Notes: generated from the sequence alone by a model not told the origin. A stretch of 64,000 nt of DNA from Phototrophicus methaneseepsis (GCF_015500095.1 NZ_CP062983.1:1240001-1304000); one strand, 5' to 3'; positions 9,839 through 18,817 are shown, numbered from the stretch's first letter. Made by a program: numbers and translations.

Positions 9839-11590
9839 TTATGTGCGTTGAACGGTATTCCGCAGGACGAAAAATTCCATAACGTTGACGATGACGAAGA
9901 AGAAGATACCGACGGATGCCGCAATGACGATAGCGCCCCACAATTTAGGCGTTGAGATCAGGCTGTAATCCGAGCTGAAGTCCAGGATAGCGCGGCCCAG
10001 CCCATCACCGATGCCGGAAGGCAGTTCCCCGATGATAGCCCCCACCACGCTTGACGTAGCCGACACTTTGAGCGCGGTGAATATCTGCGGCAGTGCAGAC
10101 GGAAAGCGTAGCTTCCACATAATTGTCCAGCGGCTGGCCGCATAGGACCGCATCAGGTCGACTTCTTGAGGGGATGGCGAGAGCAACCCGCGCAATGTGT
10201 TGATCGTCACCGGGAAGAACGTCAGATAGGCGGCAATGACCGAGACGGAAAGCTGGCTGGCTCCTAGCCAGATCACGACCATTGGCGCGATCGCCAGGAT
10301 GGGTATCGTCTGCGAGGCCACCACATAAGGCAGCAGGGAGCGCTCCATCATAGCGGAATGTGCGAAGACGGTCCCCAATAAGAAGCCCAGCACAGCCCCC
10401 ATGACAAAGCCAAAGAGCGCTTCGCCCCAGGTATAGAGGGCGGCATCCCCTAGAATACGGACCAGCAGCATGGAGCCATTGCGGCGAGCCGGTTGTAAGA
10501 GCGCTTCCGCGATGGTCTGCAAGTGCGGCAGGTTAATATCCGTCAGAATTTTAAGGTCTAACAAGACGAGGTTGCGCGGCTCTGCTAAAAAGCCTTCATC
10601 AGCGAATTCACCCGCCATGGTTGCCAGCGGCACCCCGACCAGATCGCTCAGGTTAGCCCACTGGTGGGTATCTTCAGCGCGAACGGCCACGCCAAGCCGC
10701 CCTGGGAACGAGGGTTCTATGGGCAAAAAGCCGAATTGCTGGCTGGTATTGAGGGCATCCAGATAGCGTAAATTGGGGTAAGCATCTTCTTCCGGCGGGT
10801 CGTCTTCTGGGTAGCTGACCATGACATCTTGCAAGTCGCGCCTATCGAAGACGACGGCCTGTGCTTCGCCCGCAGAGAGCGCGCCGAGGGCCTCATCCAA
10901 TGTGGGGTATGTGGTATAGATCCAGCCGGGTTGTGGCAGCAGTATCTGATAATCAACCGCATTGCCGAAGCCTTTTGCAGTTTCCCACGTGACGAGTAGG
11001 ACGCTCAATACAGCGAAGAAGCCCAGCACGCGGGTGATTTTACCGGGCGCGAATAGCAGAATCACCGTCATGAGGGCGATGCTCAGCAGCACCCACAAGA
11101 AAGCAGCTTCCCCTATACCAGCTGGTACGATGAACAGCAGACCATCCAGGCCGAGTAGGGCCGCCAGCAGCAGCGGACGCGCCCAACGGGCATGCATCAA
11201 CACGGCGACTAGCCCACCTAATGCGGCGATACCCACCAGAATGCCCCATATGATGAGGAGTGACTTCATGGATTGGTACAGGACCTCCGGTGGGAGTGTC
11301 TCCTGGCCCAGGGCGTGCGCCCAATTTTCGGCATATTGCCCCAGGATGGATTCGATCTCGTCCTGGCTGGTCTGGTCGCTCATCCATGTTGCTAATTCGC
11401 CTAATGTCGAATCTAAGAGCAGCGGATCATCCAGGCTTGCAGCCGCAAAGCGATTGGTGATGAGAGCACTCAGCACCAGGACGACGACCAGCAGGGCCGC
11501 CACGAACCATGTTGATGGCGTATGGCGCGCTGTTGATGCCGGGTTCGCTTGTGCTGTGACTGCTAAATCTGCCATTGGGACGTTCATCAC
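9839..11590 (-). CDS. ABC transporter permease with an unusual long N-terminal extension
   Basis: 583 residues, about twice the usual size. The last 200 residues are an ordinary permease of the SsuC/ThiX family (coupling loop MRSYAASRWTIMWKLRFPSA). Before it come five extra hydrophobic segments (about 29-47, 111-131, 138-157, 163-181, 188-206) and then a soluble stretch of about 165 residues (207-372). That stretch has features of a degenerate substrate-binding domain, such as TYPTLDEALGALSAGEAQAV and LGVAVRAEDTHQWANLSDLV. Start is GTG 11590 or the adjacent ATG 11587; the ribosome-binding site is weak. It is followed closely by the ATPase gene. A sensory or ligand-handing role for the extension is inference. 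Confidence 0.8.
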   Translation of the reverse strand: MMNVPMADLAVTAQANPASTARHTPSTWFVAALLVVVLVLSALITNRFAAASLDDPLLLDSTLGELATWMSDQTSQDEIESILGQYAENWAHALGQETLPPEVLYQSMKSLLIIWGILVGIAALGGLVAVLMHARWARPLLLAALLGLDGLLFIVPAGIGEAAFLWVLLSIALMTVILLFAPGKITRVLGFFAVLSVLLVTWETAKGFGNAVDYQILLPQPGWIYTTYPTLDEALGALSAGEAQAVVFDRRDLQDVMVSYPEDDPPEEDAYPNLRYLDALNTSQQFGFLPIEPSFPGRLGVAVRAEDTHQWANLSDLVGVPLATMAGEFADEGFLAEPRNLVLLDLKILTDINLPHLQTIAEALLQPARRNGSMLLVRILGDAALYTWGEALFGFVMGAVLGFLLGTVFAHSAMMERSLLPYVVASQTIPILAIAPMVVIWLGASQLSVSVIAAYLTFFPVTINTLRGLLSPSPQEVDLMRSYAASRWTIMWKLRFPSALPQIFTALKVSATSSVVGAIIGELPSGIGDGLGRAILDFSSDYSLISTPKLWGAIVIAASVGIFFFVIVNVMEFFVLRNTVQRT

Positions 11591-11700
11591 TTCACGTTAA
11601 CGATTAAAGAAGATCGTGCAGGGCATCGAGCGTCAAAGAGAGTGCGTGTCAAAATGATTGCGCGTAAATGAGCAGACCTGTTTCGCGTGATGGTCTGCCG

Positions 11701-12987
11701 CTAAGAAACATCGACCAAGGCTGCCCCGATCAGTTCAAATGCTGCTTCCATATCCGCATCGGCAACATTGAGATGGGGCGCAACACGGATGACATTGCCA
11801 TACAGACCGCCCTTGCCGAGCAGTAGACCATGTGATTTGGCGCTGTCCATCAGGGCTGTCGCGCGGTGCTTATCGGGCGTCTTGCTCCCCGGCTCGACGA
11901 TCTCCAGCGCTTGCATCAGGCCCATACCGCGCACTTCCCCAATAAATGGGAACTCCGCCTGGAACTCTTCCAGCTTTTCGCGCAGTTTGGCACCTTGCAC
12001 AGCGGCATTTTCGACCAGGTTATGCGCTTCGATGTATTCAATCGTCGCCAGGGCTGTCGCCATCGTAACGGGATTCCCGCCGAATGTGGCAAAGGTGGCA
12101 CCCTGCACCGCCTCGGCAATTTCAGCCGTAGTGATCGTACAGCCAATGGGCGAGCCATTCGCCATCCCCTTAGCAAAGGTCATAATATCCGGCTCGACGC
12201 CGAACTGCTCAATGCCGAACCATTTACCGCCTGTACGGCCCCAGCCTGTTTGCACTTCATCTGCAATGAAGACGCCGCCTGCTTCTTTCACAATTGGCAT
12301 TACACGCTTAAAGTAATCTTCCGGTGGCACGATGAAACCGCCCACACCCTGGATAGGCTCCGCCATGAAGGCCGCAATGCGCCCGTTGGTGGTGGTCGCT
12401 AAGGTCTCTTCCAGGTCTTGCACGCACAAATCCACAACCTGTTCCGGTGTGAGATCGACAGGTGCCCGATAGGTATAGGGATTGCGCACATGCCGCACGT
12501 AAGGATCAACCACGCCGCCTAAGCGCCAGTTACCATGTGCAGTCAGGCTCATTGCCGTCATCGTCCGCCCGGAATAGGCGTGCCGAAGCGTGATGATGAT
12601 CGGGTTGCCGGTGTACATACGGGCCGCCATGATGGCTGTTTCGTTGGCTTCTGTGCCGCTGTTAGTGAAGTAGCACTTTTGTAGGCCGGGTGGCGTCAGG
12701 GCGACGACTTTCTCCGCGACTTCTACCATAATCGGGTTGATATAGATCGTGCTGGTGTGCTGTACTTTCTGGAGTTGTTCCAGGGTGCGCTGGGTGACTT
12801 CCTCATTGCAATGACCGACGGAGACCGTCAGCACGCCGCCGAAGAAATCCAGGTAACGGGTGCCGTCGACATCCCAGATATATTGATCTTTGGCATGATC
12901 GACAACCAGGGGGGCATCCCCATGATAGGGTGCTGCTGCCGGGAACATCACATTTTGAAAACGTTCGATAATACTCGTAGCAGACAT
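11701..12987 (-). CDS. Class III PLP aminotransferase (AGXT2 / beta-alanine or GABA type)
   Basis: About 428 residues. It shows the class III features: YFTNSGTEANETAIMAAR (PLP-phosphate binding), the FIADEVQTGWGRTG segment with the PLP-pairing Asp, and the PLP Lys in TFAKGMANG at about residue 272. It is closest in look to AGXT2-like and beta-alanine/beta-aminoisobutyrate transaminases. ATG 12987 (MSAT) is preferred because GGAG lies six bases upstream; ATG 13008 is an alternative. It heads the leftward unit that continues into the importer and is divergent from the semialdehyde dehydrogenase, which would use its product. Proposed reaction: beta-alanine or beta-aminoisobutyrate to (methyl)malonate semialdehyde. 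Confidence 0.85.
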   Translation of the reverse strand: MSATSIIERFQNVMFPAAAPYHGDAPLVVDHAKDQYIWDVDGTRYLDFFGGVLTVSVGHCNEEVTQRTLEQLQKVQHTSTIYINPIMVEVAEKVVALTPPGLQKCYFTNSGTEANETAIMAARMYTGNPIIITLRHAYSGRTMTAMSLTAHGNWRLGGVVDPYVRHVRNPYTYRAPVDLTPEQVVDLCVQDLEETLATTTNGRIAAFMAEPIQGVGGFIVPPEDYFKRVMPIVKEAGGVFIADEVQTGWGRTGGKWFGIEQFGVEPDIMTFAKGMANGSPIGCTITTAEIAEAVQGATFATFGGNPVTMATALATIEYIEAHNLVENAAVQGAKLREKLEEFQAEFPFIGEVRGMGLMQALEIVEPGSKTPDKHRATALMDSAKSHGLLLGKGGLYGNVIRVAPHLNVADADMEAAFELIGAALVDVS

Positions 12988-13152
12988 CACTTTCTCCATG
13001 CGGTCCATATTCGACTATACCGGGTGTATGGTGTTGGGTCTTGAGTGAAATTGAATGGCGTCCAGTCTACCGATTTTAGGCACTTCCTACAACAGATTGC
13101 GCCACCAGAATACGGTGCCCGCGCAATATTCGCCTAGTTTTGTGAAACATGC

Positions 13153-13174
13153 TATTGTTTAGATGCTAACAATA
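13153..13174. promoter_or_regulatory. Inverted repeat, candidate operator between divergent catabolic genes
   Basis: TATTGTT and AACAATA form 7-bp arms separated by 8 bases, in the intergenic space between the aminotransferase (left) and the semialdehyde dehydrogenase (right). The symmetry, AT richness and position 56 bases before the rightward start suit a dimeric repressor site. No regulator gene is adjacent, so the binding protein is unknown. Confidence 0.4.
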
Positions 13175-13229
13175 ATTTTAATGTTACGATTGCGTGCTTC
13201 TTTTTGTACGCTTTTGTGGAGAACTAAAA

Positions 13230-14681
13230 ATGACTAAAAAAATGAAGAATTATATTGATGGCGCATGGGTTGATGCTTCTGCAGAAGGGACGATTCCGGT
13301 TGAAGACCCGGCCACCTGTGACGTGCTGGCAGAGTGCCCTGATTCCAACGTCAATGATGTGGCTGATGCGGTCGCCGCGGCGAAAGAGGCCTTTAAAGAA
13401 TGGCGGCGTACGCCCATCCTCAGCCGCGCACAATATATGCATCATCTGAAGAACCTCGTCGAAGAGAACTTTGAAGACCTCTCCGAGATGGTCGTTAAAG
13501 AAAATGGCAAGACCAAAGACGAAGCCCGTGGCGAAGTGCGCCGTGGGATTGAGAGCATCGACTTCGCCATGAGCGTGCCCACACTCATGCGCAGCGATGG
13601 GCTGGAAGATATTAGTTCCGGCATTGATGAGACCACGATTCGCCAGCCTGCGGGTGTTTTTGCAGCGATTACCCCGTTTAACTTCCCTTTTATGGTGCCG
13701 ATGTGGTTCCTGCCAACAGCCATTACCTGCGGTAATACCTTTATCCTCAAACCCTCCCCACAGACGCCGCTCAGTTCAGAATTACTGTTTGAAATGCTGG
13801 ACGAGATCGACCTGCCGGAAGGTGTCGTCAACCTGGTGCATGGTGGCGTTCCATCTGCAGAAGCGATTATGAAGCACCCTGATGTGATGGGCGTCTCCTT
13901 TGTGGGGTCCAGCCCGGTGGCGAAGATCATCTATGAGACTTGCACAGCCCATGGCAAGCGCGTTCAGGCGCAGGGCGGTGCGAAGAATTACATCGCTGTG
14001 ATGCCGGATGCTTCCTTAGAAGCCAGCGTCAAGAATATTATGGGCGCGGCCTATGGTTGTGCGGGGCAGCGCTGCCTCGCGGCGGCGGTAGCCGTGGCGG
14101 TTGGCGATGCCTATGATGGCCTCGTCGAAGAATTAGGGCGGCAGGCAGCCAACCTTAAAGTGGGGTATGGGCTGGATGAAACCACCCAGATGGGCACAGT
14201 CGTCAGTGGTGCCGCCAAAGATCGCATTGAGAAGATGATCCAGGAAGGCATCGACCAGGGCGCGACGGTCATTTTGGATGGACGCGGTATTGAGGTAGAA
14301 GGTTACGAAAATGGCTCCTGGGTAGGCCCAACGATCTTAGCTGACGTCACGCCGGATATGCGCATTGCCCAGGAAGAAGTTTTTGGCCCGGTGTTGGCCC
14401 TGATGAAAGCCGATGACTTCGATGATGCTGTCGAGATCATCAACAAGAGCCATTATGGTAACGCGGCCAGTATCTTCACCAACAACGGTAAATACGCCCG
14501 CGAATTCACCTATTCCGTGAACGCTGGCAATATCGGTGTGAATATCGGCGTAGCAGCCCCGTCGGCTTCGTTCCCGTTTGGTGGGCAAAAAGATTCTTTC
14601 TTCGGGGATTTGCACGGACAGGGTATGGATTCCATCGAGTTCTATACTGAGCGCAAAATCGTCATCGAACGCTGGATATAG
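13230..14681 (+). CDS. mmsA: CoA-acylating methylmalonate-semialdehyde dehydrogenase
   Basis: 483 residues in the aldehyde dehydrogenase superfamily. The segment FNFPFMVPMWFLPTAITCGN is diagnostic of the CoA-acylating MmsA/IolA subgroup. The catalytic Cys lies in GCAGQRCLAA at about residue 281. It converts malonate or methylmalonate semialdehyde, NAD+ and CoA to acetyl-CoA or propionyl-CoA. ATG 13230 has GGAG eight bases upstream; an earlier in-frame TTG at 13194 lacks one. It is the first gene of the rightward pyrimidine-degradation unit and completes the pathway that the divergent aminotransferase feeds. Membership in myo-inositol or valine breakdown is possible but not supported by neighbours. 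Confidence 0.9.
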   Translation: MTKKMKNYIDGAWVDASAEGTIPVEDPATCDVLAECPDSNVNDVADAVAAAKEAFKEWRRTPILSRAQYMHHLKNLVEENFEDLSEMVVKENGKTKDEARGEVRRGIESIDFAMSVPTLMRSDGLEDISSGIDETTIRQPAGVFAAITPFNFPFMVPMWFLPTAITCGNTFILKPSPQTPLSSELLFEMLDEIDLPEGVVNLVHGGVPSAEAIMKHPDVMGVSFVGSSPVAKIIYETCTAHGKRVQAQGGAKNYIAVMPDASLEASVKNIMGAAYGCAGQRCLAAAVAVAVGDAYDGLVEELGRQAANLKVGYGLDETTQMGTVVSGAAKDRIEKMIQEGIDQGATVILDGRGIEVEGYENGSWVGPTILADVTPDMRIAQEEVFGPVLALMKADDFDDAVEIINKSHYGNAASIFTNNGKYAREFTYSVNAGNIGVNIGVAAPSASFPFGGQKDSFFGDLHGQGMDSIEFYTERKIVIERWI

Positions 14682-14687
14682 GGGATT

Positions 14688-15050
14688 ATGGCTGCTTTAA
14701 ACACATTCGGAGCGATCTTAACGGCTGCCATCGACCTGGAAGCCCAGTTAAGTGATTATTACACAGCCGTTGGCGATGCGGCGGAAGCCAAAGCCGCGGA
14801 TAAGCGCCGCAGCAAGCTTGAGCGCGTCCGGCGAGAAAATGTCGTCGAGATTACATTGGAGCCTATCGAAGGCCTGGACGAAGCCAACTATAACTATGAC
14901 TTCAACAATACTTCAGCAGCAGGCCAGCAGGCCAATGAAGCTGCTGCTGCCCGTTTTTATGCGGATGTGGCCCCGGCGATCAATGTGCGACAAGCACAAC
15001 GCGCCCTGGAACGCTGCCAAAAAGACCATGCAGAACGGGCAGAGGCATAA
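14688..15050 (+). CDS. Small helical protein embedded in the pyrimidine-degradation locus, unknown function
   Basis: 120 residues starting six bases after the dehydrogenase stop. The N-terminus FGAILTAAIDLEAQLSDYYT resembles the first helix of ferritin/rubrerythrin-like proteins. A basic segment (KRRSKLERVRREN) and LEPIEGLDEANYNYDF follow, then a second helical region rich in Ala and Gln. The spaced Glu and Tyr residues could fit a helical-bundle protein, but a full set of iron ligands is not visible. I do not assign a function. The tight spacing implies co-expression with the dehydrogenase, so a helper or chaperone role for a neighbouring enzyme is conceivable. Confidence 0.65.
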   Translation: MAALNTFGAILTAAIDLEAQLSDYYTAVGDAAEAKAADKRRSKLERVRRENVVEITLEPIEGLDEANYNYDFNNTSAAGQQANEAAAARFYADVAPAINVRQAQRALERCQKDHAERAEA

Positions 15051-15155
15051 GTCCGACCGACTTTTTGTAGCAAGACTTGTCAACAATTTACAAAGAAATG
15101 TGACGGCACAATTGGTATGTATTGAGTAAGTCTTATTCGCAAAGGAGATGCTCTT

Positions 15156-16040
15156 ATGGGTGACAGGCGTATAGTCCGTGCAGCAATGATCCAGGCTACG
15201 TGGACCGGCGATAAGGATTCAATGATTGAAAAGCATGTCGAATATGCGCGTAAGGCGGCGGCTGATGGCGCGCAGATTATGTGTTTTCAGGAATTGTTTT
15301 ATGGCCCTTACTTCTGCCAGGTGCAAGAACCGCAGTTCTTCGCCTATACGGAAGAAATCCCCGATGGCCCCACGACGAAGCTCATGCAAGACCTGGCGAA
15401 AGAACTCAGTATGGTGCTGATTGTGCCCATGTATGAGCAGGATGGCGTTGGCGTTTACTACAATACAGCGGCTGTCATTGATGCTGATGGCACCTACCTG
15501 GGCAAGTATCGCAAGACGCACATCCCCAACCAGCCGGGCTTCTGGGAGAAGTTCTACTTCCGTCCTGGCAACCTGGGCTACCCCGTCTTCGAAACAGCGG
15601 TGGGTAAGGTCGGTGTGTATATCTGCCATGATCGCCACTTCCCTGAAGGTGCGCGTGCGCTTGGCCTCAATGGCGCTGAAATGGTCTTCATCCCCTCGGC
15701 AACATCGCGCGGCCTCAGCCAGCATCTCTGGCGCATTGAACAAACCTCGCATGCGATCTTCAATATGTATTATGTGGGCACTATCAACCGCGTCGGTATT
15801 GAAGAATACGGCGACGACGATTTTTATGGCGAAAGCTACTTCTGCGACCCACGGGGGCAGTTTGTCGGTGATATGGCTAGCGCGCACGATGAAGAATTGA
15901 TCGTGCGGGACCTGGACCTCGATGTGATCCAGGAAGTGCGCAATACCTGGCACTTCTATTTCAATCGTCGCCCAGATTTGTACGGGCCATTGGCAGAAGA
16001 TACCGTATCGGTCAAGAAGGCCGATAAGCTCCCCACCTAA
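15156..16040 (+). CDS. Beta-ureidopropionase / N-carbamoyl amino acid amidohydrolase
   Basis: 294 residues of the carbon-nitrogen hydrolase (nitrilase) superfamily. The Glu-Lys-Cys triad is present: Glu in CFQELFYGPYF (about 44), Lys in YRKTHIPNQ (about 119) and Cys in YICHDRHFPEG (about 157). The motif FWEKFYFRPG and the length match beta-ureidopropionases and N-carbamoylputrescine amidases. It would release beta-alanine, CO2 and ammonia from N-carbamoyl-beta-alanine, the product of the dihydropyrimidinase two genes downstream. AAAGGAG lies nine bases before ATG 15156. A 105-base gap upstream may contain its own promoter, and a terminator follows. N-carbamoylputrescine is the main alternative substrate. 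Confidence 0.88.
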   Translation: MGDRRIVRAAMIQATWTGDKDSMIEKHVEYARKAAADGAQIMCFQELFYGPYFCQVQEPQFFAYTEEIPDGPTTKLMQDLAKELSMVLIVPMYEQDGVGVYYNTAAVIDADGTYLGKYRKTHIPNQPGFWEKFYFRPGNLGYPVFETAVGKVGVYICHDRHFPEGARALGLNGAEMVFIPSATSRGLSQHLWRIEQTSHAIFNMYYVGTINRVGIEEYGDDDFYGESYFCDPRGQFVGDMASAHDEELIVRDLDLDVIQEVRNTWHFYFNRRPDLYGPLAEDTVSVKKADKLPT

Positions 16041-16062
16041 TCATCTCATCTTAGTGACCTAT

Positions 16063-16098
16063 AGAAGGGCGGGCTGCTGGCTTGGCCCTTCTCTTTTT
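16063..16098 (+). terminator. Intrinsic terminator within the catabolic gene cluster
   Basis: AGAAGGGC pairs with GCCCTTCT across a 14-base loop and is followed by CTTTTTCT. It sits between the beta-ureidopropionase and the LLM oxidoreductase genes, which suggests partial termination or separate promoters inside the cluster. Confidence 0.75.
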
Positions 16099-16123
16099 CT
16101 ATAATCCCAGGAGAGGCTTACTT

Positions 16124-17119
16124 ATGGACTTTGCAATTACCTTCAAAGGGGATATTTCCCCAGAGCGTACCGTTGCCCTGGCCAAGCAGGCCGAAGTGGG
16201 GGGCTTTAAGTACGCGTGGTTCTTCGATAGCCATGTGCTCTGGCGCGACTGCTACGTCATGATGGCGCTGTGCATGGCGAATACAAGTACCCTCAAATAT
16301 GGGCCGCTCGTTACCAACCCCGGCGTGCGAGAGTGGTCTGTGGCTGCGAGTATCTTCGCGGCGCTCTCTGTCCAGAGCGGCAACCGCTTCGAAGTTGGCC
16401 TGGGACGTGGTGATAGCTCGCGGCGTATGCTGGGCAAAAAGCCGATGACCGTCGCCAATATGGTGGCCTTCGCAGATGCGATCCGGGGCATGGTGCGGGG
16501 TGACAAAGTCGAATATGACGATACAGAAGCCGAATTCCCCTGGGCTAATGGCTATGAAATGCCCGTTCATATCGCAGCCTACGGACCAAAGGCGCTCAAA
16601 GCTGCTGGCGAAGCAGGGGATGGGCTTGTCATCCAACTGGCAGACCCTGGCCTGGTGCGTTACTTCAGTTCCCAGGCGATAGAAGCGGGCGAGGCGGCTG
16701 GGCGTGATATGTCCAACTATCAAATTATGTCGGCGGCCCCGGTATGGGTGGGCGATATGAAAAAAGCGCGTGAACAAACGCGCTGGTTCCCGGCTATGGT
16801 TGGCAACCATGTGGCTGATATTGTCGAAAAATATGGTATGGATAGCCCCGATATTCCGCAGAGTTTCACCGCTTACATCGAAGGTCGCAAGGGCTATGAT
16901 TACCACGAACACGCGGATAAAGATGCGGAACATCTGGACTTCATCACAGAAGACATTGTCGATTCATTTGGCATCCTTGGCCCCGTAGAAGCCCATGTGG
17001 AGAAGATCAAAGAGTTAGAAGCCGCAGGCGTCACGCAGTTCAATATTTACCTGATGTGCGGGGAAGAAGAACGCATCGTCGCTGAATACGCCGAGCATGT
17101 GATTCCGCACTTTCAATAA
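16124..17119 (+). CDS. LLM-class flavin/F420-dependent oxidoreductase
   Basis: 331 residues with the luciferase-like monooxygenase barrel. Family features include the start MDFAITFKGDISPERTVALA, FEVGLGRGDSSRRMLG (the conserved GRGDSS loop) and PVHIAAYGPKALKAAGEAGDG. It resembles the CPS_4043/TIGR03842-type putative F420-dependent reductases, related to methylenetetrahydromethanopterin reductase. AGGAGAGG precedes ATG 16124. The dihydropyrimidinase starts 16 bases after the stop, so the two are co-transcribed. The substrate is unknown. Since no dihydropyrimidine dehydrogenase is in the window, it could act on the pyrimidine or a related ring upstream of dihydropyrimidinase; this is a hypothesis only. 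Confidence 0.8.
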   Translation: MDFAITFKGDISPERTVALAKQAEVGGFKYAWFFDSHVLWRDCYVMMALCMANTSTLKYGPLVTNPGVREWSVAASIFAALSVQSGNRFEVGLGRGDSSRRMLGKKPMTVANMVAFADAIRGMVRGDKVEYDDTEAEFPWANGYEMPVHIAAYGPKALKAAGEAGDGLVIQLADPGLVRYFSSQAIEAGEAAGRDMSNYQIMSAAPVWVGDMKKAREQTRWFPAMVGNHVADIVEKYGMDSPDIPQSFTAYIEGRKGYDYHEHADKDAEHLDFITEDIVDSFGILGPVEAHVEKIKELEAAGVTQFNIYLMCGEEERIVAEYAEHVIPHFQ

Positions 17120-17135
17120 ACAGGAGTGAAATCGA

Positions 17136-18614
17136 ATGGGAACTCTTTTTAAGAACGGCACCATCGTCACCGCCAGTGATGAGGTTGTTGGCGATATCCT
17201 GGTAGAAGGTGAAGTCATCACGCTCATCGGTCAATCGCTGGATAGTGACGGCCATGATGTGGTTGATTGCACGGGTAAATATATCCTACCCGGCGGCATT
17301 GATGTGCATACACACCTGGATTTACCCTTTGGCGGCACCATCAGCAACGATGACTTTGATACAGGCCATAAAGCCGCTGCGTTCGGCGGGACGACAACCC
17401 ATATTGACTTTGTCATCCAGCCGATTGGTGGCAGCCTTGCGGATGGCCTCAAAACCTGGCGTCAGAAGGCGGATGGCATTGCCCAGATCGATTATGGCTT
17501 CCATATGGCGATTACGGATTTACGCGATGAAATCATGGACGAAATCCCCTCCCTGCTGGAAGAAGGTATTACCAGCCTGAAGTTATTCATGGCATATAAA
17601 AACGTCTATATGATTGATGATTCCACGCTTTACCGCGCTATGCAAAAAGCCGCCGATAATGGCATGCTGGTCATGGTTCATGCGGAAAATGGCGATGTTG
17701 AAGCTCTGCTGACGCCGCAGCTCATTGCGGAAGGCAAGACGGACCCTATCTACCATGCTTCGTCACGCCCGCCGGAGATCGAAGGCGAGGCGACGAACCG
17801 GGCCATTGTTATGTCTGGCATGACGGGCTGCCCGCTTTATATCGTCCATATGACCTGCGAAGAATCCATTGATGCTATCCGGCGTGGTCGCAGCCAGGGC
17901 GCGCCTGTGATGGGCGAAACTTGCGTGCAGTACTTCTTCCTCACCGTGGATGAGCACCTAGGTGCACCTGGTTATGAAGGCTCCAAGTTCGTTTGCTCCC
18001 CGCCGATCCGCTCCGAGAAGGACCATGCCATTCTCTGGAAAGCGGTGCAGGATGGCACCTTGCAGCATATCAGCACGGACCATTGTGACTTCTGGTATGA
18101 GGGGGGTGTCGGACCCTGGAAAGAATGGATGGAAGCGCACAACGGCACAGATTGGGTCGGCTATGAAAAACAGGACCCATCCTATCGCCGCCCCGGTAAG
18201 GAACTGGGTAAAGGCAACTTCTCCAAAATCCCCAACGGTATGCCCGGCATTGAAGACCGCATGATGGTTATCTGGGAGCACGGCGTCAATACGGGCCGCC
18301 TCTCACCGACGAAATTTGTGGAACTCATGTCCACGAATCCGGCCAAAATTTTCGGCATGTATCCTAAGAAGGGGACGATTGCGATTGGTAGTGATGCCGA
18401 TCTGCTCATCTGGGACCCGGAAGCGAAGCATACCATCAGCGCGGAAACGCATCATATGCGTGTGGATTACAACTGCTACGAGGGCATGACTGTGACGGGC
18501 AAACCAGTGATGGTCTACCAACGCGGCAAAAAACTCGTGGATGGGGATGAATGGCTCGGTCAGAATGGCGCAGGCGAGTTCATCAAACGCAAACCCCATG
18601 CGCCTGTTTTGTAA
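17136..18614 (+). CDS. hydA: Dihydropyrimidinase / D-hydantoinase
   Basis: 492 residues, an amidohydrolase-superfamily zinc enzyme. The first metal His pair is HTHLD (about 57-60). The carboxylated Lys is in SLKLFMAYK (about 150), further His ligands are in MVHAENGD and YIVHMTCE, and the catalytic Asp is in STDHCDF. The motif YFFLTVDEHL and the overall length match dihydropyrimidinases rather than allantoinases. It opens dihydrouracil/dihydrothymine to N-carbamoyl-beta-amino acids, which the upstream amidohydrolase then cleaves. GGAG precedes ATG 17136. It is the last gene of the rightward unit. Hydantoins are an equally possible substrate. Confidence 0.92.
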   Translation: MGTLFKNGTIVTASDEVVGDILVEGEVITLIGQSLDSDGHDVVDCTGKYILPGGIDVHTHLDLPFGGTISNDDFDTGHKAAAFGGTTTHIDFVIQPIGGSLADGLKTWRQKADGIAQIDYGFHMAITDLRDEIMDEIPSLLEEGITSLKLFMAYKNVYMIDDSTLYRAMQKAADNGMLVMVHAENGDVEALLTPQLIAEGKTDPIYHASSRPPEIEGEATNRAIVMSGMTGCPLYIVHMTCEESIDAIRRGRSQGAPVMGETCVQYFFLTVDEHLGAPGYEGSKFVCSPPIRSEKDHAILWKAVQDGTLQHISTDHCDFWYEGGVGPWKEWMEAHNGTDWVGYEKQDPSYRRPGKELGKGNFSKIPNGMPGIEDRMMVIWEHGVNTGRLSPTKFVELMSTNPAKIFGMYPKKGTIAIGSDADLLIWDPEAKHTISAETHHMRVDYNCYEGMTVTGKPVMVYQRGKKLVDGDEWLGQNGAGEFIKRKPHAPVL

Positions 18615-18680
18615 ACCCTACCTGATTGGTCCGGCGCTGCAAGCCTTGCCTTGTACCCGCGCCAAGCCATAAGCTTGCTT

Positions 18681-18714
18681 GAGACCTCATTCTGCATGTG
18701 TGGAATGAGGTCTC
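18681..18714. repeat. Long inverted repeat, possible transcription stop
   Basis: A perfect 12-bp stem GAGACCTCATTC/GAATGAGGTCTC with a 10-base loop lies between the convergent dihydropyrimidinase and pyroglutamyl-peptidase genes. There is no T tract on either side, so it may act as a weak terminator or an mRNA 3' end stabiliser. Confidence 0.55.
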
Positions 18715-18817
18715 TGTGTATCAAATAAACGGCGCTCATTGCGCCAGCCAAACTTCTATACCTCACAACAGAGCAATAACACCACGTGCTATTGAAAAAG
18801 TTTGGTTTGCTGCGTCT

